This document shows, piece after piece, positions 11,873 through 24,790 of a DNA stretch of 64,000 nt. Positions within the stretch are counted from its first letter, which is position 1. The number at the start of each line of letters is the position of its first letter. A model generated the notes under the pieces. The model made no database searches and was not told where the DNA came from. It saw only the letters and a program-made list of their open reading frames with translations. This DNA comes from Coriolopsis trogii. Its lineage: Eukaryota; Basidiomycota; Agaricomycetes; Polyporales; Polyporaceae. Made by a program: the position numbers and the translations under genes. The stretch covers positions 1,116,001 to 1,180,000 of the forward strand of contig JAHYIO010000028.1 in the NCBI GenBank assembly GCA_020543525.1, written 5' to 3'.

Positions 11873-12039
11873 ACATCTTTGCATCTTTCTTGCTGCCGCG
11901 TCAACGGACGGCCTTCAGACCATGTATGACTATCGCTACAGTATATACGCAGGGTCACCGCCAAGGGCGTTTGTTTTGTACATTATCAACTATGTTTAAG
12001 ATGCTCCATTGGCCAACGTGATGGAACGGTCGACGGTTG

Positions 12040-14998
12040 TCAGCACCTTTCGAACACCCGATACAGGTCGGGAAGGTCGGCGACCTGCACGACATCGCGA
12101 TCCAGAAGTGTTTTCGGAGGGACGAGATAGCGTGCCATCGCAGGAAACAAGATATGCTGGATCTGCCACATCATCGCCTTGTGCACGTCTTGCACTCCGC
12201 TGTCTCCATCTTCGGGCGGGTCCGCCAGCAACGGTTCGGGCACGTAAAAGAATGCGAGCTCGCGCAGGAATGTGTCGAAGCACTCCTGCTCAGACGTCCA
12301 GTCGACCTAGCCAACGCAGAACGTAAGAACTACAGAGCACGGCCATAGAGATCACCTCACCTGAGGACCTAGGCGCATAAGGAACAGCGGGAGCTTGTCG
12401 AGATTCGGAGTGTAGTCGCGGAGGAGCATCGGAAGCGTCTCCACCAATCCTTCCTCAGAGATGCCCAGGTTGAAGTACTCTTGCAGCATCTCTCGGCGTG
12501 CTATCACCAGCTCCACGATCCGCTGTTCATGCGTCACAATCCTTAACCACCCGTCCGCAATGTGCAACGTCGCGCGACACTCACATCTACGACCTCGCGT
12601 TTCGCCATCCCGCTCTTCTCCACGCCTTCCTCGGCGTCGACTGCCAAAGCGACGAGGGTACGAAGATCGGGCGGGGGGTCGAGGCGTATGCGCGAAAAGT
12701 TGCCGAACTGTCGTAGACCTAGCTGGTAGAAGAGCTCCGCCGCGAGCGCACCGTGGTTCAGGAGATAGAGCCTCGTCCCGTGCTGTACCAGCGACAGACA
12801 GCGAGGTGCGTCGACGACGCCGACGAATGTATGCTTTGAGAGAATCTCGCTGAGTTCTGTTAAGTTGTTCAGCAACGGAGCTATCACTAAGACAAGGCGA
12901 AGGCGAAAAACACGGTCACATACGGTTATGTCGCGCCTTGAGAACTGCGGCGCGGAGGTTCCTGATAGACTTCAGGAAGCATTGGGACTCTCTGATTTCG
13001 CTTCGTGGTGTTCCGGGTGGAGGCGCGTCGGGATTTCCGCTGCTATCATTGCTGGGCCGCTGAGAAGGATGCGCCACCGGGAACATCGAATCTAGCGTCC
13101 GGTCTTTGAGTGAAGTCCGGACTTTGTGTTGGGAGTAGATCTTCCGGCTGATGGACTCTGACGCTATTCCGGCGCAATATCAACATACGTTGCCTGGGGC
13201 CTATAGGTGGTCGATCGTACCTCCAGGCCGCATCTCTTCGTTCCCCGGTGTCTCGTCTACATGCCGACCATCGTCGTCCAAATCTCCGTCTTCGGCTCGA
13301 GCCTTGCGCTTTCCCTTGGCCTTCTGTGTCGACTTCGGCTCCGCTATCCCCCCAGTAAGTAGCGTCTGTCACCGTATGGCATGAGCAAGAACATGGTATG
13401 TCTGGGATATGTGATCTCTTCACCTGATATTCGAAGGCCCTGGATTGGCTTTGCCCAATGAGCTTTTGTTGAACTGAATCAGCTATACGCTCGACGATTG
13501 CGTCCTCGTTCAAGAAATGCACTTCTTTCTTAGTCGGATGAACATTCACGTCGACAGCCCGAGGGTCTATCTGGAGACTACTCGCATTTATGGTTGTTAA
13601 TGGCCCCCGCAGGGTCACATGTGAGCAATGAGCACTCGCCTGAGATATATGAACGGAGAGGCGCCTTTGGCGAGTACGCCATTATACACAGCTTCAAGTG
13701 CCTTCTTGATTCGGGAAGACTCTACCAATCGATCTGAACAATATGACTGTCAAGTCAAGGCCGCGAAAAGTGCAAACCAGCACAGACGATTTATGAAAAG
13801 CAACAAGGTAGTCTTCTTTGCTTGATAATTCGCGTTCGTAAAATGTGCTTCCGCACTCCAAGCGTCGCTATCCATTTCGTCATCCACGTCGTCGTCTTCG
13901 TCATTACTAACATTAGACGAGACTCCAGCCCCAGAGCCAGGTTTGTCTGTCGAAGACACGGACGCATGCAGGAGTTCCTTGGCTAATGTTTGCCCATATA
14001 GCAGACGAATAGCTTGCGTAATCGTTGACGAAGAAGGAGTAGAAACGTCCGGGGAGGGACTCCCAACCTACTACAAGTAGTAAGCGTGGTTCACAGACTT
14101 GCATGCCAACGGTCTTGCCTTCTTGCACGTGAAAGAAACAGTCGGATTGTGCACAGCATACTTGGTCACCACGTCAAGGATGCGGGTATACTCTTCCGAG
14201 GACCCGCGCAGTGCTGAGAGACGCGTAGGCGTGTTGTAAAACAGGTTCTCGACCTGAACGCAGGAATATGTCAATACGGGTGACTGTATGCACGTGAGAT
14301 TCCGGACGTCTACCCACTGTGATGGTTGTCCCGTCGTTCCCTGCACAAGGCTTCGGGTCAGCGGACATGCCGGTCTTCGCAGGCGTCAGCGCCCCGTCAG
14401 CATAGCAAGCCCTATTTAAGCCAGCAGTCTATTAGACTCTAGCACAACAGACGCTGTGTGTTGTTTACCTCCATGCGCATGTATCGTTCTTGGTTTTGGT
14501 AACCACTGTCAGATTAGAGACGTAGGAGATGGAAGCAAGTGCTTCTCCACGGAATCCGTAGGTAGTCAGTCGTTTGAGGTCTGAGAAGGTCGAGAGCTTA
14601 GATGTCGTAAAGCGCTCCGCAAGGATCGGGAGGTCGTCTTTCTTATCGAGCCAGACCGACGTTTGAGTGCCCATTCCATGTGACAAACGCGTGTACGCAC
14701 CCGTATGCCAGAACCGTTGTCCTGGATCTGGAGCAGTTTCATTCCGCCGTCTTTGACGGTCACTTTGATTGAGCTTGCGCCAGCATCAAGACTATTTTCT
14801 ATGAGCTCTTTGAGTGCGGAGGCAGGACGGTGTATGATCTGCAGCATAACAGCACTTCGATGTTACCACCAACATGAGAGTCTTTGAGGCACGTACCTCC
14901 CCAGCAGCTATGCGATTTATCACGGATTCCTGCAGACGACGTATGGGGCGCGGACCCACTGGAGGAGGGGATGTAGGGCGTTTTGTGGTTGTGGCCAT
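12040..14998 (-). CDS. MLH1: MLH1 DNA mismatch repair protein (MutL homologue)
   Basis: Intron-rich gene covering all MutL landmarks. The GHKL ATPase motifs are [16 protein letters not shown] (catalytic Glu and Mg-binding Asn), [11 protein letters not shown] and [19 protein letters not shown]. The transducer region has [15 protein letters not shown] and the conserved [21 protein letters not shown] variable acidic, Ser-rich linker follows. The C-terminal dimerisation domain runs from [19 protein letters not shown] to the stop. The protein ends ...LYRVFERC; the terminal FERC of fungal Mlh1 is known to contribute to the endonuclease site of its partner Pms1, so the critical C-terminus is intact. 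It acts in the nucleus with PMS1, and in meiosis with MLH3. The start [13 protein letters not shown] at 14998 is in a good context. Its neighbour upstream is divergent, with paired ACGCGT boxes between. Confidence 0.95.
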
Positions 14999-15199
14999 GG
15001 AAGTCAAGAGCAAGTTAAATCGGGGTTGTAAGAAGGCTTCGAGATCGTCGAAGGCCCAGGGAAGCAACTCGGTGGCAGATACGGCCCACGGAGAATTCTT
15101 TGAGGTGCACGCGCGTGTCGTGAGTGTATGCGTATGTTGTCAAGAAGGAGAATGCAACAGGCCAAGTTGTTGTGCACAAGTGTCAGGACGCGGCCAAAG

Positions 15200-15215
15200 A
15201 CGCGTCGCTACGCGT
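15200..15215. promoter_or_regulatory. Two ACGCGT (MCB-like) boxes one helical turn apart
   Basis: ACGCGT occurs at 15200-15205 and again at 15210-15215, about 200 bp upstream of the MLH1 start codon and 320 bp upstream of the divergent gene. ACGCGT is the MluI cell-cycle box bound by MBF (Mbp1/Swi6 type) factors, which drive G1/S expression of replication and repair genes in yeasts. The palindromic sites and their spacing are seen directly; function is inferred. Confidence 0.4.
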
Positions 15216-15538
15216 CCATAATAGCAGACACGTGCTCGACACCACTTATGTAATTGACCCATCTCGGCATAACGGTGATGTCCGTCCGCCCATGGGCCAA
15301 AGCTCACCCATCTTTCCCTCGCACCACAGCAACGACCACATCTCTCAGTACCCCATCGACCGCCTCTTATTCGACATCGACGCTCTTATTCGCGGTGTCG
15401 ACGTCGTTACGACGCTCAGCGTCCCTCTCACCAAACCTCAACATTGCCAGCGCCCAGTGGAGACGACCAGCCTAACTAAGCACTGCCCAGCCTCTCTACA
15501 CCCGCGACGGTGGACACTGGACGGACACGTCAAGAATC

Positions 15539-17062
15539 ATGCAAGCAGAGCTGCCCTCCACTCCCGTACGCGGTCGGGTTGCATCGCGGTACCCAGCCGC
15601 CTTGTCAAGAGGCGAGCCAGGGCGTGTTCCGTTACATCGGCGCGGCACTTCGCGAACGCTAGAATGCATGGAGGATCTGCTCAGGGAGAATGGATACAAG
15701 GAGACGAGGGTCTTTACGCCGGAGGCAGAGCGTGCCGAGGCCATGGCGGAGGAGCGGAGGCGGCAGTCTACTTGGCGGATTCGGGATCTACTTGCAGGTT
15801 GGTTGCCCAATACGGCAGGAGGCGAGCTCCCGAGCGACGATGAAGACACACCCGCACCCGACCGCACGCGTCGCCCAACGGCATCCACGTACGCGTCCAC
15901 CACACATCGCTCTACCCCGAGCTCTCCCCTTAGTCACAAGCGTCAGCTCGACCGAGACCGGACGACCCACTCGCTGCGTTCTCCCAATTCGGCGTCATCT
16001 ACGACGCTGTCGTCACTCCGTAGTTCGACTACGTCGGAGGGCCGCATTGTCAGCTATCAACCCAACCGTCGCCAGATACATGACCGCATTCCTGCTATTC
16101 GCGCGGAGACTTCATCGGCAAGCCTCCGTACGTATGCTCAGATGTCAGCAGCGCGCGGCTACCTCCGTCATATGGTGTCGACCCCGAATATGGCAAAGCG
16201 ACAGGTCCCTACATCCCGCGACTTGTCAGTAGGCAAGACGTCGCCGGAGCATCCCCTCCCTGCCTCCTGGCTCGAGTCGGTGACGAAAGCCGTTTTGGTG
16301 TCCGATGGGGCTGCACACATTGGCGGACCTATCTCACGTCCCTCCAGCCGCCAAACAAACCGACCACACCGAACATTCAAGGAGAACAAGTTTGTCTTGA
16401 CAGACGAGACTCACGGAGCATCTCGTCTCACCGGCCGGACCTCGTCAGGATTCAACCCTGGAGCGACCTTGTCTCTTCAACGTACCCAGACGGCGCCTGG
16501 AGCCGTCAACACCGCCCATGTCGTCTGCAGGTCTGCCCCAGGGTCCAGGTCAGCGTCGCGTATCGGAGACCGGTGGCTCGGCGGTGGTGGGTATGGAGCG
16601 CGTAAAGACCGCCAGGACAGGGGGCGTCGTGGCTCACGGACTACGGATTCTGGCGTCCCTTCCCTGGCGGCTACGCGCGTCGAGAATGACGCATGGGGTA
16701 GTGGCACGCATTGGATCGATGGGAAGCGTGTCTCTCTCTTGCACTACGAGGACCCTTCTCATGAGGATGCCGTTGACTCGGATGACGATGAAGAGGGTGA
16801 ACTCGATCTCGCCCGTTTGCTCGTTCCGCCGAAGAGGCAGTATTCCATCCAGAGTCTCCGCAAGCATCTGCATGTCGCCCATCCGCGGCCCCATGCTGTG
16901 TTGACCGCCACCCGCTGGGAGGACGAGGAGGATATGCCAACTAGAGGCCGTGGCCGCTCTGTCCACATTGATGACAGCGATGGCTATCCCACCTTCGAGC
17001 GGGCGGATAGCAAACGTCGCCGTCTCCCTGGCGCCTGGGGTAACCAAGGCAGTAGTCCATAG
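15539..17062 (+). CDS. Hypothetical protein, 507 residues, single exon, Ser/Arg/Thr-rich
   Basis: One uninterrupted frame, unusual among these intron-rich neighbours. I do not recognise a family. Near residues 40-90 is an ordered, helical-looking block (ECMEDLLRENGYKETRVFTP, then RQSTWRIRDLLAGWLP) that could be a short conserved domain. The remainder is Ser/Thr/Arg-rich and likely disordered. There is one acidic patch (EDAVDSDDDEEGELDLARLL, about residues 413-432) and short basic patches such as ADSKRRRLPG near the C-terminus, which could serve as a nuclear localisation signal. It is divergent from MLH1 and could share its cell-cycle control if the ACGCGT boxes work in both directions. No membrane segments or signal peptide are visible. 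Confidence 0.7.
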   Translation: MQAELPSTPVRGRVASRYPAALSRGEPGRVPLHRRGTSRTLECMEDLLRENGYKETRVFTPEAERAEAMAEERRRQSTWRIRDLLAGWLPNTAGGELPSDDEDTPAPDRTRRPTASTYASTTHRSTPSSPLSHKRQLDRDRTTHSLRSPNSASSTTLSSLRSSTTSEGRIVSYQPNRRQIHDRIPAIRAETSSASLRTYAQMSAARGYLRHMVSTPNMAKRQVPTSRDLSVGKTSPEHPLPASWLESVTKAVLVSDGAAHIGGPISRPSSRQTNRPHRTFKENKFVLTDETHGASRLTGRTSSGFNPGATLSLQRTQTAPGAVNTAHVVCRSAPGSRSASRIGDRWLGGGGYGARKDRQDRGRRGSRTTDSGVPSLAATRVENDAWGSGTHWIDGKRVSLLHYEDPSHEDAVDSDDDEEGELDLARLLVPPKRQYSIQSLRKHLHVAHPRPHAVLTATRWEDEEDMPTRGRGRSVHIDDSDGYPTFERADSKRRRLPGAWGNQGSSP

Positions 17063-19594
17063 CGCGCGCCCACCCCCTCCCCCTTTCACCCCACTCCTGG
17101 ATCTATTTTATTCGGTTGGCGCACCGTCTACGGCATCGGACAAGAAGGTTCAAACACATTCCATTATTCATGTATTCACACTCCTTGCTTCATCATCGCA
17201 CTCATCACAATCCCTGCATGCTTCACAATCCACGTCAATGACATACTCCCTTATAATCGCTGTCATAGATTATGGGCCTTTTTGTTGAACGGTAATATCT
17301 CGGCCCCCCTTTCGCTCCGGAACAAGGCCGACTTCGAGCAGTTAAACCACTCGCTATAGGATGCGATGTACACTAGATGCACAGCAGTACTGTATCCCGT
17401 ATTATTCGTCCACTTCGCCTCTCGGTTCTTGATATGAGTGAGAGCCTGTATTTATGTACTTTTATATACTGCGAAATAGATCCGTCCATCCACAACACAC
17501 ATATGAAGTGGGCGCACCATGTATGACACAGCGCAATGTTACATTTCGACGGCTCTGCTGTTGAACGGTGAGCGGTCGGCAGCAGGCTGTGCGAGATTTG
17601 GGGTTACCTCGCTTGCACTGACTCGGATACGGTCCCGACGCAATCAACGTTCGCCTCGCTGCACTGTGACACTGTCAACGCCAAGATAGGGCCTCTGGCT
17701 GTGTCATGGGTATCATTCTTGCTCTTGGGCTAATCCTCTTCTGCAACAACGCACATGGGGCTGTAGTCACTGTTTATGTAAATTGTCATACCTGACGTAC
17801 ATGCCGCAACATCAGGGTTGTATGTGCCAGGTGGTCACAGACGCGCTTCGACCCTTCGCAGCTTACGAGACGTAGGGTTTGACAAGGATCTACACAGTCT
17901 CTCTTGGGACGAGCTGTATGTTTGTGATGATGCCATCGAATCCGATGGTTGTCATTGAACCAGTGGCAGCGCCGGGTCATTGCTCCCATACTCCAATACC
18001 CCCTCAAACCGTCCGTTCTGACTGGATGAATTGGAACATCCTCGGCATAGGTGCGCCTATAGTACTCTATCAAACGATCTCCCAGCGCTTCCCTGTGCGA
18101 CTTGTATACTTACTTGGCGTCTGAACCGACTTTGGCAGGCTTCAATGTCGTACTCAACTGTTTCATCGCGGCAACACATGGCGCCCCAAGCTCCTCCCGG
18201 ATAAGATACAAACCGCACTGGACGTAAATGTTAGCAGTATCGGACGCCCGCCTCCTGCACATGTTGCGATGCGACGCTGATGAGCTTCTCACAACGTTGA
18301 CCGTACTGGATCCGCCGGCACGTCATCACCAGGTCGGCGTCATCTGCCGGTGTCCATGCGAGCTAAATTAATGAAAGAATGTAGATAATGCTGTCGCACT
18401 GAATGATCCATAACTCGCAGAGAACAAGGATTCCGGATGGTTCATGGTTCATGAATCACTGAAGCAAGCGCCGCCAACCAAGAGGCGCCATGGCTACATA
18501 ATGATACGGCTTCGTGCGAAGACTCGCGGCATTCGCCGAATCTATCGCAGTGCGATCTCCGCATACTCTGCATTCGCCACATGTTATTCATTACCACCTC
18601 CACCTCGCCCAGCGCTGGGATCGTCCACGAACCTTGCCTCGGGTCTCACCCGGGTACGGCAGAGCCATCCTTACGCGAGTACCCCAGGCGCTCGATGACC
18701 CAGGCTGCTGTTGAAATCAAACCCTCTCGGCGGAGCTTAGGCCTCTCGTGCAAGTCATGTTCTGCGCATGGAATCTCAGCTAGACCACAACGTGGATGTC
18801 ATGCCTCGATGGCGTAGACTATGACAGAGCAGCATGGGAGTCTAGGTGCATAAGCTCCGTCAAAATCCGGATAACTCACGGACTCCATCCGGATGCCAGG
18901 GCTGTACTCGGACGCCATAAGCTGAGTGGGCGTATTTGGGTGCTGTCAGCACTGGCATCGACGAGCCAGCAACCAGGTCACCACGCTCTATTCTGTCCAT
19001 GCCGGGTGGGAACAACAATGCGTTCGTAGACCGACCCTAGATCACGATGCAAACGCTGCAGTACGTGTTCATAAGCTCACATCTAGAGTTACGTCGAGAA
19101 GCAGAGCTGCGAATCGCTCTGAGAAGGCGTGCAAGACGATGATGATCAGCTCGAGGAACATCCAGATATCCGCCAATGCTCGAGATAGACATAGAAGGTA
19201 CCAATGCGGATGTCTCGGAGGCCTTGAGGCGTTACAAGCAGTGACTTCGTCTGACCTGGAAATCTGCGCCGGGCTCTTCCGCCTCCATCCGCCGCTTCCT
19301 TCCTGCGCTTCCTCAGGGTCGCTGTTACAGGTGTGGCCGATCTTGAAGCCGTTGCACACGAGGGTGTCCCCTCTCCCCATCTGTCCCAGTAGACTGATGA
19401 TGAGAGCACAATAGCAATATTTACATGCGTAGCACAGGTACCAATGTGTGCATGGTATTTCTACCCTCGACCAGGTGCGATATGTCCTCCAGTCTCGCTC
19501 GTTTCGTTGTCTGATTCGCGTTCTCCCGAATCGCTGGTTCGCACCCTCTCCCTTGGTCAACCTACGACATCTCCCCGAAGCCACTCCCTCGATC
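17063..19594. other. Gene-poor intergenic stretch
   Basis: This 2.5 kb stretch has no reading frame with believable codon use, splice structure or known motif. It is mixed-composition sequence with an AT-leaning block just after the upstream gene (17100-17500). No terminal repeats or tRNA-like sequence were found by eye. It may hold decayed transposon or gene remnants that cannot be identified here. Confidence 0.4.
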
Positions 19595-20672
19595 ATGGCT
19601 AGCTTCAGCGGAAATACACTGGAAACAAACGAGATACCGTCGTCGGGACCCTCCTCAATGTGAGTTCCTTCGTAGTCATGGAACTCCCTACCAACTTAGG
19701 CGTATCAACGGTGTCGTGCCTCCCTACTTCTGCTTCATTTGTGTCACTGGCAGTCATTTCTGATTCATATGTTCGCTCAAGTTCTTCGGAACATGTGGGC
19801 GCAGATATTCCAAGGTCAACGGACTTCAAGGAAGTCGCCTCCGGTACGCAGGCACAACAGTAAGTTGTCTTGCTACTAAGGTGGACCACGGTGCTAAATG
19901 CACAAAAAGGGACTACTACAACAATTGGTATGCGGCATGGGCCACTCTGCACGATACTACTGGGAACTACGCACTTTGCCAGCAGAACAGCGATTATGGC
20001 CATCATCCAATTCACTCGGGGCAGAATTACGAACTCTACCTCCCTGCTTCTCTCTCTTCAGCATCCCCTACTCCTGCCCACCACCCTCACTCCACGTTGT
20101 CTCCTTGGTTCCCTGGTGCCGCCTATCCCGCTCCTCCCTACGGTGGGACAACCATGCACCTCGAATCCTTTCCGCCGGGCCCCGGTCCCCGTTCTCACGC
20201 TAACTCGTGCATCGACTTGGATAACAGTCGATTTACGCCGCCAGTCGCACGCGATAATCTCGATGGACACTTTGCCGTACGCTGTCTCTGGGATGGCGAT
20301 TGCGGCGCGATACTGGAGGGCGCTGGAGTTGCCGAGATTCGCGCACATCTACGCGATTTACACGGTATCTCAGGAAGCGACCGCAACGCCCGTCTGCCTT
20401 GCCTCTGGGACGGGCGTTGCTGTCGGTCGAGCGATCTCATCCTCGCAAACGGCATGGGTAAGCATATCGCCACATGTCATCTCAGAACCATGCGTCGGTC
20501 TTGCCAGTCGTGCGGGCAGGGCTTCTGCCGTCAGGATTCGCTGAAGCGTCACGAGTTTCTGTACTGCCCCGGGCTTCGTGACGCCGAGATGCGCAAGAGA
20601 GCGCGCACCGAGAGGCACGAGCGGCGAATCAGGGAAGGTACCCCAAGCAGGTATGTCTGCTGCTCCGGCTAA
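19595..20672 (+). CDS. Tandem CWCH2 zinc-finger protein, copy A
   Basis: The 3' exon encodes most of the protein: a Pro/His/Tyr-rich disordered region followed by three fingers. Finger 1 is CLWDGDCGAILEG...IRAHLRDLH and finger 2 is CLWDGRC...MGKHIATCHL. Both have the C-x-W-x(n)-C signature that defines tandem CWCH2 pairs (as in Zic/Gli, Zap1 and PacC). Finger 3 is CQSCGQGFCRQDSLKRHEFLYC, a C-x2-C type ending in Cys. A basic tail follows (MRKRARTERHERRIRE). The likely role is a sequence-specific nuclear transcription factor; this is inferred from the fold. The first exon (MASFSGNTLETNEIPSSG, from 19595) and the small exons between 19660 and 19870 are my best guess and the least certain part. 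Copies B and C share the finger layout. Confidence 0.72.
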
Positions 20673-23600
20673 CAGAATACGACCCGGACGCTGACTTGCA
20701 CGACAGCGCATAAGCAGCTTCTTTGTGGTTAGCCTGTCTGTTGAGCCTCTGCACTCTCGGCAGGACGCCTGCTTCCCTGCGATCAGTTCGCATGTGCTGC
20801 TCGCGTTCTCCTGGCGAGGTACAAGCTTGAAGCATTTGAGAGGCTGACTCTCGCTCACCTGTCGTTTAACTGAGCCGCCGTTCGTTGCTGGTGAGGCTAT
20901 ACAGTTGTACTATTCTCTATCCATGATTGGTGTTTCGTCTAGAAGGAAGTATGGCATTTGCCATTATTTATTTACCACATGACTTGATTCCGACTCCCTA
21001 CTATCTAAAGCAAACCCAGAGCCGCTGACTGCGTGGTCGTATATACAAACATGTATAATCATTATCTTACTTTGCTCACCTCAGTCGAGATAAATACCAT
21101 ATTTAATCGTCTATCCCTTATGTAACAAGCTCATCCCGACATTGCGCAATGATCACTCGGCCAAGGACTTGCAATCATCGGGAGTTCGACTGTCGCGAAA
21201 CCAGCCCTGAGGCCTGAACCTTAGTATCGGGGCCCCACCTGACCGATTACACACAACGGCTGGTTCATGTGGAGAGTATTCAGTCTCTCTTCTTACACGG
21301 ACACGACGCTAGCCGTCAATGCATCTGAGACGCCGCCGCGTTCGAATGGGCGTGCCGCAACTCGGCCACTAGCACCAGGTCGATAAATCTGTCCGAAGCT
21401 CATAACGAAGATGGCGGACAAAGACGCCTCCCGCTTCACCTTCGCACAGTCCGCATTCACAATCCCCGTGCAGGTCGGTCCATCTTGTCGAAAGGCGCAA
21501 CCATCACGACCCGGTTCACATCGTCATCGTTGGACCCACAGAACCACAACGGCCCACACATCATCTCCCCCCTGGTGCCATCGCAGCGCGCGCTCCGTCG
21601 ATCTGGCGTTAGGCGAAGGGTACTGGACTGATCGGCTTTGCCGATGAACAACAGATTGACAAATCGGGGATTATGCCAGCGTTTGGTTTCCGATACTCCG
21701 ACGCAATGACAGCCTGAGTCTCAGCGAACCCGCAAGCTCATGGGCCTTGCAACCTGGACCTGACTGATCTTCATGCCCTGCGAGCCCCGACACGATCGGT
21801 GCGGCCTTGAGGCGAGGTCGAACGTAACTATCACGAACTCCGCCAGCCTGCTGCGTCGGAATCGCGGTCCGTAGTTCAAGTTGCAATCGTAGTTGAAGTG
21901 GGACTTTGGAGGCGCCCGTGCGGATACGCGGCGGACCGTATAGGTTGCCCGATTTCGGGTACATACTATGTGAGCTCTTGATTGACTACTGAGGGATTAT
22001 CACCTTTGGTGACCTTTCAACGGTTTGCTACTACAGGGACATTCTAACAAGTTGCATAGGGTCATCAATGTCACATGGCGAGCGATCGAACGCCCATTCC
22101 ACACCACTGGGCGGGCGCAGCGGGGCACTGGGCTATGGCGGGCGGCGCTACGGAGTCTTCCTGAGGTTTCTATTCCTATTGAGCCTGTGCAAAGCACAGC
22201 AGTACTCCGTCTTCTAATGGGTCGAAAGATGGAAAAGATGCGACAGTGCCGTCATCAGTGTATCTATACAGATACTCGCCTGGCTCATGGTTGACTGCAT
22301 CGCTTTACCCGGCGGTGGCTAGAAGGAACAAATAGGCCTCGTGGGGGGCGCGTGGACGAGCCGGCGGTGCCACCCTGGTGCCCCACATACACGAGAGTGG
22401 GATACGTCTCGACCGACCCTGCAGGTTCGAGTGATCGGTGCGCTGAAGAGGCGGGGCAAGCACGGCCCTCCGAGATTGAATGATCGAGAAAGGTCCACTG
22501 GCAGAGAGAGACTATCCGAGGCCCGTCCGGGGAGCCGTCAAAGACCAGGGTGAGTGCGTTCCTAATTTGTCGTGCCGTGAGATTAGTTGTACCGGGAGTA
22601 TCTACGTTTCGGCGTTCCTCCACCAAGGCCGAGGCTAGTGGCTTCGTTGGGCAAGCGGGGAAGTACAATCAATGCATGACCGACATTCACGACGTTGACA
22701 ACCTCATGATCTGAGTGCGAAGACTGTGCCCTTCTCCCGTGAATTCATGGCAGATCGAGAGATCGTGCGGCTTGAGCGGGATCATGGTGCAGCAGTAGCT
22801 TGCACTACTGCAAACGAAGAGAGCATCCGGACCTTCCGAACGGCCTACGATTGGCCATGCTCCGCATCGCCCGCGAGGCGGACCATATACACTCAGGTAG
22901 ACTGTTGCAGGCGTCCGCTGGCAAGAGATGTGTAGGCGCATGAGAAAGAGTGCCACAGAAGTGCCACTCGAACAGTTCTACTGGTAAGCGTATCCAGGCG
23001 TGTCCATCCAGGGGTGAGCGGCATGAACGTGAGAGATAGAGCGAACACGCTGGCGTTCCAGTCATTCACTTCCGACGTGCGGAACAAAGAGAAGTAGTGA
23101 GTGATGTCACCTATAGTAAATGGAGTGATATTCATGGCGCAAGGAAGGGGACGAACCTTGGGCGCGCGGACCTCCATTATTTGCTTGACTCCTGTGCCAT
23201 GCGAGCCCAAGGTGAGGGAGATCCCACGATCGTCATCATGTCGTCGGGTGCGATGCGTGAGCGTTGAGGTAGTTCGCCCAACCATTGTAACAGTCGCACT
23301 ACGCCGATCGACCTGCGCGCCGTCAGTCAGTCCTGAGGTCATCGGAAGCAGATCAACAAACGTAAGAGAGTTCACAGGCGTCGACGCAGGCTTCGGAATG
23401 TTCTTACTGCGCGGATATGTCGCAGAGAACCCGCGCAGTAGTGCGCAGAAATTGTAAGCAGTCCAGTTGCCCATTCAAAAACGGCGATGAAGCTTGAGAA
23501 GAGGTCACCTCGGTCCTTCGTTGCTATCAACAGAGTAATCACCGGACTCGGTGCCGCCTTTCCTCTCCAGAAGCCGGACATTGAGCGAAATCAGAAATGC

Positions 23601-24790
23601 GAGGGATGCCGAGGTCCCGCCAAGCATCGGAAGATTGAAAATAACGGAGGAATAGATGACTGCGAGTCTGCGACTGACAAGTCAGAGATGAAGCTGAAAT
23701 CGGCTGTTGCAGATTCGCAGCACAAGGGCGTGACAGGCTGGGCCCATATACGGATATCACCGAAACAGGCGTCTCTTGTCGAGAGCAGCCACGCCATCAT
23801 CGGATCCACCTGTACTGCTCCCACCACCATCTCTCTACCCGCCTTCCGTCCATTCCTCTCCTCGACTTGCCCTTGTTCTCTCCAGATGTCATGCTATTAC
23901 TTAGGCTTTGGGGCTGGAAGTCTGCTGGCCTGTGGAGGCAGTTCAAACAGTGCTCGTCTTGCCTTGTGCAGATCTCTACCAAGAGCTATACCTCAGCACA
24001 GGCTGTTACGCATGTGGCTGTCGCCCTAGTCTCGCGACGTGTCCTGTTTAGCTCGCGATCATCTGTGTGCTGGGTGGCTGTGGGACCGCCTTGAGTTCTC
24101 TACTGTAGATATCACTTGCTACTTGGGCCATGGAGAGGAATCTTGCGCCCACGAAGCCTTTTGTTTGGACAATGATCATGATGATAGGGGATTCTTGTCG
24201 AGGAGGCTGAGTGCTACATCTGCCGTTGTCGAGCTCGAAGGTAACCGGCTGTTTTCCCTCGCCATCTTCGCACGAGGGCCTTGCGCGCTGTTCACATCTG
24301 AGGCTCATGGGAAGGCACCACTGAGCGGCGGACGACGAATCCTCTTCGAGCTTCGTCGATTGTTGTTGTTGGATCCTCAGCTCAGAATGGGGGGTCTGTC
24401 CATGCGACGAGTCACACTTCCCCGTGGTAATCGGGATAAACGCTCTTGTCCTAGTGCCTGCAACCTGCCTCAGCCTCAGGGCCCTCCGAAAGTATCCTTT
24501 TTAGTCGCCGAATAGAGCGCCGCAACGAGCCGGGATTTCATCACGACTCGACTCGAACGCTTTGCAGAGGACACTATTTATTCCGTACTCTTGACTTCCC
24601 CCCTTTCTCAGTTCCCCATCCCCCTCGGACCTCTGCACCGCGTGCCACGTTCTCTCTTTCCTGTGTCTCGTCGGGACACAGCGCTGACGACCACATAAGA
24701 TCTCGGACACGCCCCTTCGAAAATCACGTCCCTCTCCCTGGAACCCGACTACCTCTCCTGAACGCTCTCACCGCCGCTCCTTCTCCCGCT
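20673..24790. other. Gene-poor intergenic stretch between zinc-finger copies A and B
   Basis: This 4.1 kb stretch has no confidently supported gene. The longest frame is on the minus strand at 22893-23474 (about 190 residues, starting MGNWTAYNFCALLRGFS). It has patches that read like protein but no recognisable domain or clear intron structure. A 3' AT-rich block follows copy A (20880-21130). A CT-rich leader (about 24585-24790) precedes copy B and probably belongs to its 5' untranslated region. Confidence 0.4.
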
